Assembly (NCBI GenBank): GCA_024763035.1
Contig: JANTGG010000015.1
Span: forward strand, 1-37,058
DNA from: Desulfocapsa sp.
GTDB taxonomy: Bacteria > Desulfobacterota > Desulfobulbia > Desulfobulbales > Desulfocapsaceae
Length of the DNA stretch: 37,058 nucleotides
Direction of reading: 5' to 3'
Shown here: in pieces, positions 1 to 6,941 of the stretch
Layout: the number at the start of each line of letters is the position of its first letter
How positions within the stretch are numbered: position 1 is the first letter of the stretch
Notes under the pieces: generated by a model
The model's input: the letters and a program-made list of their open reading frames with translations, nothing else
Databases searched by the model: none
Told to the model about the DNA's origin: nothing
Program-made: the position numbers and the translations under genes

Positions 1-2
1 AA

Positions 3-3000
3 AATAATAGCGACAATGAATGCTACCGATATGGACTGACAAGACATAAATTTACCACAAACAGCTCAGGACAGATTGAAGAAGCAGTTGAATATACTTG
101 GGATAAACTCAATACTGAACTTTCTCCAATTGCCTATATTGTCCCAGATGCCTGCAATGATAGCAAAACATATGTTCCTGTTCTTTTGCAACAAGCGATC
201 TACCATGGTGGCACAGTCAGCAGTTCCTATCAGACAACACCCAACCCGGACAATTGGGACATCAGCTCCCCAAAGGATATCTATACAACAAGATACAGAA
301 ACTTTGATTCCTACGGAAATCCCGGCAAAACAACAGAGTATAACAATATTCCACCATTTGAGTCTTCCCCTGCCTTAAAAACCATTACAACAACATATTG
401 GACAAATGCTTCCCGTAACATTGTAAAAGGAATTCCAAGCAGTGTTCGTATCCAGGGAAACAGCAGTTTTCCTGGAGATTTCACAAGCAGCTACACCTAT
501 GACACGTATGCCAATCTGCTGACAGAAAATCGTTTTGGAGTTCTCACCACAAACACCTATCACGCCAATGGGAATCTCGCCTCCACAAAAGATGCAAACA
601 ACCACACGACGACCTACGGGTGGGACAAAGGTGTTGTCAGTGCAATCAACAATTCCGTCTATTCAATTTCCCGCAGCATTAACTGGGATGGCACGATAGC
701 CTCTGAAACCAATGGCAGGGGATATACAACATCATACCTGTATACCGATGGTATGCGTATCAGACGTATTACTCCGCCTGTTGGCAATCCAACAAACACC
801 ACCTATTCTTTTGGATCTGGAACCTATACCCAAAATACACGAGGCAGCTTTTCAAGCAGAACAAATTACAACGGTCTGGGTGACCTGAGCGGCACCTGGG
901 ATTCCACTGGAAAAACAACAACCGTAGCATACAAAGCCTGTGGTTTAAAAAACTACACAACTTCCAGTATTGGGGATACTGTCAATTTTGATAACTATGG
1001 TCGGATAATTACAATCACCCATCAGGATGGTGAAGCCATTAATTACACCTACCATTCAGACAAACATGTCGAGATAGTTGACGAAGCGAACAACCACAGC
1101 CATCAGTACTACGCCACCTTCGGCACACCAGGTGATAAATATCTAACGTCTGTTAAAGATGCAGACAATCAAACTGCCACCTACAACTACGATATCCTTG
1201 GCAGTCTTCTCTCCTCTTCTTTCGGGGGTAATAATCGAACATATCACTATAATTCAAAACATTTCCTCGACAGAGAAACACATCCGGAAAGTGGGACAAG
1301 CAACTATAGCTATGATAACGTTGGGAACCTCAAAACCAGAGATGACCACCTGACCACCAAAACGTACACCTACGACATAATTAATCGTTTGCAGGCTATC
1401 ACAGCAGGTGCAGATACACTTTCCTTTGCTTATGACCATGCTGACAATCTGACTGATCTGGATAGTCCCTCTGCCTCAATTGATTACACTTACGATCAGA
1501 GCAACCGGCAGACTGCTGCCACCACAACTATCCAGGGCGTAACAAAAGCAATCTCCTACCAGTATGATAATAACGATAACCTGACACGAATAACCTATCC
1601 AGACAGTATGGCTGCTGTTTACAGCTATAACAGCAAAAATCAGATAACCGGGGTCACCGGTTTCGGGGGTGATCTTCACACCATTACCTATGATACCTCC
1701 GGCAGCGGTTTAGGACTTATGCGTCAGTACACCCGCTCGAATAACCAGGTCGTTCAGTTTACCTACGATGCTAGAAGACGAATGACTTGCAGCACCTATC
1801 CTGCCACTGATTTTGGCTATAGTTACGATTCCAGAAGTAACATGGAGAACATTACTAATCACAAGGATAGTGGAAAGAATAAATCTTTTTCGTATGACTC
1901 AGTCAACAGGTTAACCGGTTTTAGCGGTTTGTGGGGAAGTGGATCATTTCAATACAATTCTTCCGGTAACAGGACACGAAAGGTGGTTGCAGGAGTTGCT
2001 ACGAGCTATACATATTCAAGCTCCCGTCTTACCAGCCAGACCGGCAGAAGCTATTCATATAATTTAGACGGGGACATGACTCGAAGTGGAGATTTGAACT
2101 TTGATTATGATCCATTCCACCAGATCACTCAGGTTCATAAAGATGGCAGTACACTGGCATCTTATGGTTATGACGGGAACAAACGTCGGGTATATAAAAA
2201 TACTGATGGTGAAGAGACCTTATATTTTTATAACTCAGCTGGTGATGTGTTAAGTGAAACCAGAGCAAACGGCACCCCGCTCGTCGATTACATTTACCTG
2301 AACGGCAAACTCATCTCAAAGGTTTCCCATAATCGATCAGGTGATATCTATCGGGATGGTGAGGTTAGCCTGACTGACACCATTCCTGGTCTTCAAGTTT
2401 TATCAAATACTCCAATCAGCTTCCCCATCTCCGTATCGTCTGATATCAACCGTGACAGCAAAATCGGTCTTGCTGAAATTATCTACTCCCTCAAGGTAGT
2501 TGCCAATCAGGAACCATCTGCAGTAAACGAACTCTTTTTTTACGACTTGGACTCTTTCGGTACTCCGATTGCTTTAAGTGACGTCTCCGGCAATGTCCTG
2601 TGGCAGGTTGATGAGCTGCCTTTTGGTGAAGAATATCAGCAGAGCGGCAATCCAGAGTTAAACAAACGTCGTTTTATTGCTAAGGAGAAGGACAACGAGA
2701 CAGGTTTGCTTTACTTTGGTGCCCGGTATATGGATGCTGCCAGTGGTCGTTTTGCTTCCCCTGATCCGGTTGGTTTAGTGGATGTGGCAACCGGAAAGAT
2801 CAATACTGAGATACTTTATAACCCTCAACGGCTTAATCGGTATGCTTATGGCTTGAATAATCCGTATCGGTATGTTGATCCTGACGGGGAGTTTGCTGTA
2901 CTCGCCGCACTAGCTCTTGGCGCATTTGCACTTGATATGATGATGCCTCAATCTACTGATGTGTCAGATAGCAAAGGTGCTTTGGATTATATGGGAAGTG

Positions 3001-3335
3001 CAGCTAGTGTTGCGGCACCTGTAGGTGCGGGAATTAAAATTACTCGGACAGCTTTACAGTTGCCCAGAATAGTGAAATCGGCGCAAGGAGTAACTGGGGC
3101 GTTCAGAAGAAAAGGTTATTCATATAGAATCGATACAAAAAAAGTTGCTCCAGGCGAAGGAGGATTCCATTTACATGTATATAAAGGCAAAGATGAAATT
3201 GCGAAAATAAATGGTAAAGGTGGCTGGGTGAAAACACACAATGGCAGACCCCTTCAAAAACCATCACAAATTCACAAGGACATACGACAAGATGTTAACA
3301 AAATAATCAACCACACTAAGAAAAAGCTGGACTGA
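3..3335 (+). CDS. RHS/YD-repeat polymorphic toxin, 5' end outside the window
   Basis: The frame is open from base 3 with no stop, so the true start lies upstream; the in-window part is about 1110 residues. YD-type repeats run through bases ~500-2300 (for example YSYDNVGNL, YTYDIINRL, YQYDNNDNL). A dockerin/EF-hand-like pair (GDIYRDGEVSLTD and DINRDSKIGLAE) is inserted at ~2337-2510. The conserved RHS core follows: FGARYMDAASGRFASPDPVG, then NRYAYGLNNPYRYVDPDGE at ~2833-2891. In known RHS proteins the variable toxin tip is released just after this DPxG motif. Here the tip is ~148 residues: a hydrophobic stretch (FAVLAALALGAFALDMMM) and a basic end with GGFHLHVYKGKDE and a Lys-rich C-terminus. 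I do not recognise the toxin family. The shell role is established for the family; the toxin activity is inferred. The small gene 5 bases downstream is the likely immunity gene. Confidence 0.9.
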   Translation, partial: NNSDNECYRYGLTRHKFTTNSSGQIEEAVEYTWDKLNTELSPIAYIVPDACNDSKTYVPVLLQQAIYHGGTVSSSYQTTPNPDNWDISSPKDIYTTRYRNFDSYGNPGKTTEYNNIPPFESSPALKTITTTYWTNASRNIVKGIPSSVRIQGNSSFPGDFTSSYTYDTYANLLTENRFGVLTTNTYHANGNLASTKDANNHTTTYGWDKGVVSAINNSVYSISRSINWDGTIASETNGRGYTTSYLYTDGMRIRRITPPVGNPTNTTYSFGSGTYTQNTRGSFSSRTNYNGLGDLSGTWDSTGKTTTVAYKACGLKNYTTSSIGDTVNFDNYGRIITITHQDGEAINYTYHSDKHVEIVDEANNHSHQYYATFGTPGDKYLTSVKDADNQTATYNYDILGSLLSSSFGGNNRTYHYNSKHFLDRETHPESGTSNYSYDNVGNLKTRDDHLTTKTYTYDIINRLQAITAGADTLSFAYDHADNLTDLDSPSASIDYTYDQSNRQTAATTTIQGVTKAISYQYDNNDNLTRITYPDSMAAVYSYNSKNQITGVTGFGGDLHTITYDTSGSGLGLMRQYTRSNNQVVQFTYDARRRMTCSTYPATDFGYSYDSRSNMENITNHKDSGKNKSFSYDSVNRLTGFSGLWGSGSFQYNSSGNRTRKVVAGVATSYTYSSSRLTSQTGRSYSYNLDGDMTRSGDLNFDYDPFHQITQVHKDGSTLASYGYDGNKRRVYKNTDGEETLYFYNSAGDVLSETRANGTPLVDYIYLNGKLISKVSHNRSGDIYRDGEVSLTDTIPGLQVLSNTPISFPISVSSDINRDSKIGLAEIIYSLKVVANQEPSAVNELFFYDLDSFGTPIALSDVSGNVLWQVDELPFGEEYQQSGNPELNKRRFIAKEKDNETGLLYFGARYMDAASGRFASPDPVGLVDVATGKINTEILYNPQRLNRYAYGLNNPYRYVDPDGEFAVLAALALGAFALDMMMPQSTDVSDSKGALDYMGSAASVAAPVGAGIKITRTALQLPRIVKSAQGVTGAFRRKGYSYRIDTKKVAPGEGGFHLHVYKGKDEIAKINGKGGWVKTHNGRPLQKPSQIHKDIRQDVNKIINHTKKKLD

Positions 3336-3340
3336 TTACT

Positions 3341-3691
3341 ATGGAAAAAGATGGCTACTATTATTATTGTTTGGGGGAAGACAGCCTTGAGAAAGGTAAA
3401 CAAAAAGATGCCATTGAATTTTTTTTAGCATCTCTAGCGAAAGAGGATCATTTTAAAACCCACCACAAATTGGCGGCGATATACAAGGAAAATGGTTTTA
3501 ACGATAAGGCTGAACAACATTTAGAAAAAGCATATTTTCTGAATCCGAATAACGATAAAGTCGCAATAGAATATTCTCAAATGCTCATTACAAGAAATCA
3601 AATCAATGATGCAAAAATGATTATTGTGTCTATTTTGAAAAGAAATAAAAATTATGGTCCCGCAATAAGGCTTCAAAAGGAGATTGTATAA
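3341..3691 (+). CDS. Small TPR-repeat protein, candidate immunity protein of the RHS toxin
   Basis: This 116-residue protein has no signal peptide and no membrane segment, so it is probably cytoplasmic. It reads as about three helical TPR-like repeats: YYCLGEDSLEKGKQKDAIEF, then HHKLAAIYKENGFNDKAEQH followed by LEKAYFLNPNN, and a third around ITRNQINDAKMIIVSIL. It starts only 5 bases after the RHS stop codon, in the position where immunity genes sit in polymorphic toxin loci. I see no strong Shine-Dalgarno (a GGACTG precedes it), which fits translational coupling to the RHS gene. Its AT content is higher than the housekeeping genes of the window, as is usual for toxin-tip and immunity cassettes. 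The immunity role is inferred from position only; it could also be an unrelated TPR adaptor. Confidence 0.75.
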   Translation: MEKDGYYYYCLGEDSLEKGKQKDAIEFFLASLAKEDHFKTHHKLAAIYKENGFNDKAEQHLEKAYFLNPNNDKVAIEYSQMLITRNQINDAKMIIVSILKRNKNYGPAIRLQKEIV

Positions 3692-3727
3692 GAAGAAGAG
3701 TGGAAGAAGAATACGAGAAAGGGATAG

Positions 3728-3980
3728 AATAGGGGACCCCAATTAGACACAGTTCCGGGGACAGTATATTAATCTTTATACAAACGCTATACCTTGTTAT
3801 TATGAACCCATGGCAAGAATTGCGCGAGTTATATGTCCGGGACTCGCTCACCATGTCACCCAAAGAGGAAATAGACGTCAGGAAACCTTTTTCTATGATG
3901 ATGAATCTGGTTTATATTTCTTTTGTATTGTCCTTCGAACTCCCCAAACAATTCAATTCAAAGGTGGGCTTGACCCCATA
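3728..3980 (+). pseudogene. Remnant of a REP-associated (RAYT, IS200-like) transposase
   Basis: An ATG at 3810 opens a 61-codon frame. Its first ~29 residues (MARIARVICPGLAHHVTQRG, then NRRQETFFYDDE) match the highly conserved N-terminus of the RAYT / TnpA-REP transposase family, including the HHVTQRGNR block that carries the HUH-type histidines. Intact members are roughly 150-300 residues. Here similarity stops near base 3900 and the frame runs into unrelated sequence, so the catalytic tyrosine region is missing. The left flank has GGGGACCCC and CCGGGGACAG, and the right flank GGGCTTGACCCC, which look like leftovers of the element's ends. A heptamer tandem repeat abuts its 3' side. It is not expected to be active. 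The element limits are approximate. Confidence 0.75.
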
Positions 3981-4019
3981 GCAAATAGCACATAGCACAT
4001 AGCACATAGCACATAGCAC
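3978..4019. repeat. Heptamer tandem repeat (ATAGCAC)
   Basis: Six head-to-tail 7-base units occur: one variant ATAGCAA followed by five identical ATAGCAC copies. It lies between the RAYT remnant and the GIY-YIG gene, in noncoding DNA. Such short arrays arise by slippage and may vary in copy number between isolates. Confidence 0.9.
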
Positions 4020-4047
4020 TTTATTACAGACTTTCAGGAGTAAGGTA

Positions 4048-4317
4048 CTAAAGACTCGGGCTGATGGCACGGATAAGGGCTTCTTTCTGCTGCCGGGTGA
4101 GATTTTTTATTTCATATTCGCGTGATGCTGCCAGGGATCTTGACGTTGTTTCCTCATAATAGACAACTGTCAGCGGCCTCCGGCAACGGGTGTATTTTGC
4201 AGCATCCATTGTGTGATTATGTTCGTACAGTCGTCTGCTGATATCTGTGGTGATACCAGTGTACAGGCTGTTATCGCTGCAGCGGAGGATGTAGACATAC
4301 CAGGTGTTTTTTTTCAT
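4048..4317 (-). CDS. GIY-YIG domain protein, UPF0213 (YhbQ-like) family
   Basis: This 89-residue protein is a single GIY-YIG nuclease-fold domain. The first strand carries the family signature (YVYILRCSDNSLYTGITTD, with Y-V-Y in place of G-I-Y and Y-T-G for Y-I-G), followed by the arginine helix (ISRRLYEHN), a conserved KYTRCRRPL stretch, and an REYEIKNLTRQQKEALI helix containing the usual Glu. Length and order match stand-alone UPF0213 proteins, whose cellular role is not firmly known; some members act on DNA. It lies downstream of the octaheme cytochrome gene on the same strand, but a strong terminator hairpin (4340-4372) separates them, so it is probably transcribed separately. The start has no clear Shine-Dalgarno. 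The family call is secure, the function is not. Confidence 0.85.
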   Translation of the reverse strand: MKKNTWYVYILRCSDNSLYTGITTDISRRLYEHNHTMDAAKYTRCRRPLTVVYYEETTSRSLAASREYEIKNLTRQQKEALIRAISPSL

Positions 4318-4332
4318 GGATCATTGTTTTGT

Positions 4333-4372
4333 AAAAAAAGACCTGAAACCGTCTAAGGCAAGGTTTCAGGTC
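4333..4372 (-). terminator. Rho-independent terminator of the octaheme cytochrome gene
   Basis: The arms GACCTGAAACC (4340-4350) and GGTTTCAGGTC (4362-4372) are perfect 11-base complements with an 11-base loop. Read on the minus strand, the stem is followed directly by a run of seven T (4339-4333). It lies 48 bases beyond the cytochrome stop codon. Confidence 0.92.
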
Positions 4373-4419
4373 TCAACTGCAGTGTGACAGAATCGTTACA
4401 CGGACGGAAAAGCTACAGC

Positions 4420-5703
4420 TTACTTGTGGGTTGCACGAAGTACTTTAGCCAGTTCCTTGATTTCTCCGAGATCTTCAGTCATCATGTTCCAACCATACCA
4501 GTAGGCGTAGTCAGGGTTGACGTGGAAGAATCCCTGGTAAGCCCTCATGCGATGTTTCATGTACATTTGAAGCAGTACCTGATCGATATGAGAGAGTTTG
4601 TCAAGATCTGTGTCCCAGTTTGCGCCGTTGGTGTGCATGAAGGACAACAGAAATGGATAGTTAAAGGGATACCCGGCAGGTTTTCTAATGATTCCGTCTT
4701 TGTATAGTGCCGCAACGGTTTCAATAGCTTCTGCCATCAGGCGGTCAGCTTTGCCAAGGATGGAGTCGCCCATTTCCATCTGCTCTTTGGCATAGGATTC
4801 AGCGTGACACTGGGTACAGGTCTTGAGCATTTTATTACGTTCTTTTTCCCATGAAGCCTGGTCAAGTCTTGCCATATCTACGGCCTTAACAGCGTCAAGG
4901 ATGGCAGTGGGCTCACCGGTCTCGGGGTTCAGAACTCCAAGGGCCTTTAAAATGGTTACGCGATCTGCTGCCTCCTGCTTATCTGCAGGTAGCGGCAGAC
5001 GAACACCGAGGAATCCCCATGCGGTTTTGTTCTCATGGGTACCATCGGGAAGATGACAGGTCTGGCAGGTGGGGGCAGCGGCTTCTTCGGGCAGAAAACC
5101 GGCAAGTTTTGCAAAGTAGCGTTCACCATGCTTGGAGCTTGACCACATTTCCCACTGGGGGTGATCGTAGCCCATGTGACACTGCTGACAGGCACGTGGG
5201 TTGGATGCTTCTTTTTTGGAGAAGCTGTGGCGTGTGTGACACTCATCACAGGAGTTCTTCTGGTAGCGGTAGCCTTTGTCGAGCAGATCTTTTTTCTGGG
5301 CCTCTGTTTTGATACCCATGTTGTGGCAGCCACCACAGCCACGTCCGCCTTCAATCAGTTCATCCGGGGCAAAATGTGTTGCGGGGATGGCATTGAGAGA
5401 TGTCCAGCCGTGGTTATGTTTACCTTTGGCGAACGAATCAAACTGATCCTGATGGCATTCTGCACAGACCTGTTCGGAAGGCAGTTGAGCCTTGTTCGAG
5501 TCTTCTGCGGTCTGATGCTCCTCACCATGACATGCAGAACAGGTGACATCGTTCTCGGCATGCATGGAAGTTTTCCAGTCCTGAACCATTCCAGGCGATA
5601 CTTTTGTATGACATTCGATGCAATTCTCTGCAGCACCTGCTGTAGCAGCAATGGAGAACAGAGCAAAGGCACAGGCTGCCAGTACTGTTTTCATTGAAAT
5701 CAT
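4420..5703 (-). CDS. Octaheme c-type cytochrome, hydroxylamine oxidoreductase (HAO)-like
   Basis: This is a periplasmic multiheme cytochrome of 427 residues. A signal peptide (MKTVLAACAFALFSIAATAGAA) is followed by eight CxxCH heme sites: CIECH, CSACH, CAECH, CGGCH, CDECH, CQQCH, CQTCH and CTQCH. The HAO family blocks are present: CDECHTRHSFSKKEA, CQQCHMGYDHPQWEMWSSSK and the C-terminal HVNPDYAYWYGW. In nitrifiers HAO oxidises hydroxylamine; in anaerobes related octaheme proteins are thought to reduce nitrite, NO or hydroxylamine. I cannot tell the direction here, nor whether the heme-crosslinking tyrosine is present. No quinol-oxidising partner gene is adjacent. The ATG at 5703 sits behind GGGAGGG with short spacing; the ATG at 5694 is an alternative that gives a more usual MK- signal peptide start. 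A TTG at 5715 overlaps the Shine-Dalgarno and is rejected. Confidence 0.93.
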   Translation of the reverse strand: MISMKTVLAACAFALFSIAATAGAAENCIECHTKVSPGMVQDWKTSMHAENDVTCSACHGEEHQTAEDSNKAQLPSEQVCAECHQDQFDSFAKGKHNHGWTSLNAIPATHFAPDELIEGGRGCGGCHNMGIKTEAQKKDLLDKGYRYQKNSCDECHTRHSFSKKEASNPRACQQCHMGYDHPQWEMWSSSKHGERYFAKLAGFLPEEAAAPTCQTCHLPDGTHENKTAWGFLGVRLPLPADKQEAADRVTILKALGVLNPETGEPTAILDAVKAVDMARLDQASWEKERNKMLKTCTQCHAESYAKEQMEMGDSILGKADRLMAEAIETVAALYKDGIIRKPAGYPFNYPFLLSFMHTNGANWDTDLDKLSHIDQVLLQMYMKHRMRAYQGFFHVNPDYAYWYGWNMMTEDLGEIKELAKVLRATHK

Positions 5704-5735
5704 TTTCCCTCCCAAGGTGAAAATGGATAAAAGGT

Positions 5736-5762
5736 GTTCCTAAACGCCCATCGTTTAAGAAC
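5736..5762 (-). promoter_or_regulatory. Hairpin in the predicted 5' leader of the HAO-like cytochrome
   Basis: The arms GTTCCTAAACG (5736-5746) and CGTTTAAGAAC (5752-5762) pair around a 5-base loop. In the minus-strand RNA the single mismatch becomes a G-U pair, so the stem is complete. It ends 32 bases before the ATG and lies downstream of the predicted promoter, so it would be in the leader mRNA. It has no T-run after it. Its role (stability, protein site or attenuation) is unknown. Confidence 0.5.
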
Positions 5763-5789
5763 AATTATTTTTCATACAGATAGCACTGG

Positions 5790-5818
5790 ATGATATGAAA
5801 ATCCTTGATATAAGTCAA
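5790..5818 (-). promoter_or_regulatory. Promoter of the HAO-like cytochrome with overlapping FNR/HcpR-like site
   Basis: On the minus strand a TTGACT -35 (5818-5813) and a TATCAT -10 (5795-5790) are separated by exactly 17 bases. The -35 overlaps the near-palindrome TTGATATAAGTCAA (5805-5818). This is one base off both the FNR consensus TTGATnnnnATCAA and the HcpR-type TTGACnnnnGTCAA. A regulator bound there would block the -35, suggesting repression, although it might also act on the divergent tatC. Regulator identity is inferred. Confidence 0.6.
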
Positions 5819-5907
5819 AGAAAGATAAAGAGTCCCGGGCAGTGCTGGAAGATTTTTTTGAAAAAGAACTATAGACTTGTAAGAGTAAGGGATTTGGAGT
5901 ATTAAAA

Positions 5908-6773
5908 ATGGCTGAAAATCAGAGGTCAAGGGAGCTGGAAATGGAAGATAAAGAAACACAATTAGAAGATGGGCAGCAGGGTACTGAGGAGATTTTTGAT
6001 TCCCAGTCTCTCACCGATCATCTGCGGGAGCTTCGATCCTGCCTTATTATCTCCTTCATTGCTGTCTTTGTCGGGTTTTTAGCCTCTTACGGATTTATAA
6101 AACCCATCGGAGCCCTTTTCTTTAAGCCGCTGATTGATGTTCTCCCCGAAGGCAGTTCTCTCATCTTTACCTCGTACCAGGAAGGGTTTTTTTTTATCTA
6201 AAGCTCGCACTCACCTGTGGTCTTCTCTTTGCCTGTCCCGTCGTTTTTTATCAGATATGGGTCTTCATCGCACCCGGTCTCTACAAGCAGGAAAAACGTG
6301 TGCTTGTTCCTTTTACATTTCTTTCTTCCATCTGTTTCTTAAGTGGTGCCGCATTTGGTTATTTTGTCGTCTTTCCCCCTGCTTTTAAGTTTCTTGTCGG
6401 ATATTCCAACGAGTATCTCACCTCCCTTCCTGCGGTGAGTGAGTATTTCTCCCTGGCGCTCAGACTCCTTATTGCCTTTGGGGTTATCTTTGAGATGCCT
6501 ATCCTGATGGTGTTCCTTGCAAAAATGGGGATAGTGAATGTCGCCTTTTTGAACAGAAACAGAAAATATGCCATTCTGATTAATTTTATTATAGCTGCCA
6601 TCCTCACCCCCACTCCCGATGTGGTCAACCAGATGATGATGGGGATACCGCTTCTCATCCTGTACGAAATCAGTGTGGTTGCTGTTTACTTTTTCGGCAG
6701 AAAGAATTTTCTTGGCTTTCAGGAAGGTGAACCTGTAGCGACTGATTCCGAAGTAGCTGAAAAGGAAGAATAA
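5908..6773 (+). pseudogene. tatC: tatC, Sec-independent protein translocase subunit, split by a frameshift
   Basis: TatC is the inner-membrane receptor of the twin-arginine translocase. The first frame (5908-6201) encodes a charged N-terminus, the conserved SLTDHLRELRSCLIISFIAVF start of TatC and the LIFTSYQEGFFF segment, then stops. The next frame resumes immediately (LKLALTCGLLFACPVVFYQI, WVFIAPGLYKQEKR) and continues to 6773 with the remaining membrane segments (for example AAILTPTPDVVNQMMMGIPL). The two halves join if the T9 run at 6187-6195 had ten T, which would read EGFFFYLKLAL as in other TatC proteins. The repaired protein would be 288 residues, a normal length for the family. Otherwise the sequence is intact, so a sequencing error or slippage on the T-run is at least as likely as true loss. 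No tatA or tatB is adjacent. The start at 5908 has a GGAG 8 bases upstream. Confidence 0.9.
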
Positions 6774-6941
6774 TGATCGCCTTGTCTGGATTTTCTCCAT
6801 CTGATACGGTATAAGGAAAGGATTGGTGTCTTGTTGCTGTTGGTAACGCCCGGATTTGCATTAGGAATCAGGTATCTGTCCAGGTCTTTCCCTGTTTACC
6901 AGGCACAGAATATTTCACGTTCACAGTAAATGGAGGTTTCT

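Noticed and set aside
3978-4019. Possible CRISPR array
   Set aside because: The units are 7 bases with no spacers, so this is a simple tandem repeat.
4384-5697. Several long frames on the plus strand opposite the octaheme cytochrome
   Set aside because: They are antisense to a gene with eight heme motifs and lack Shine-Dalgarno sites and recognisable domains.
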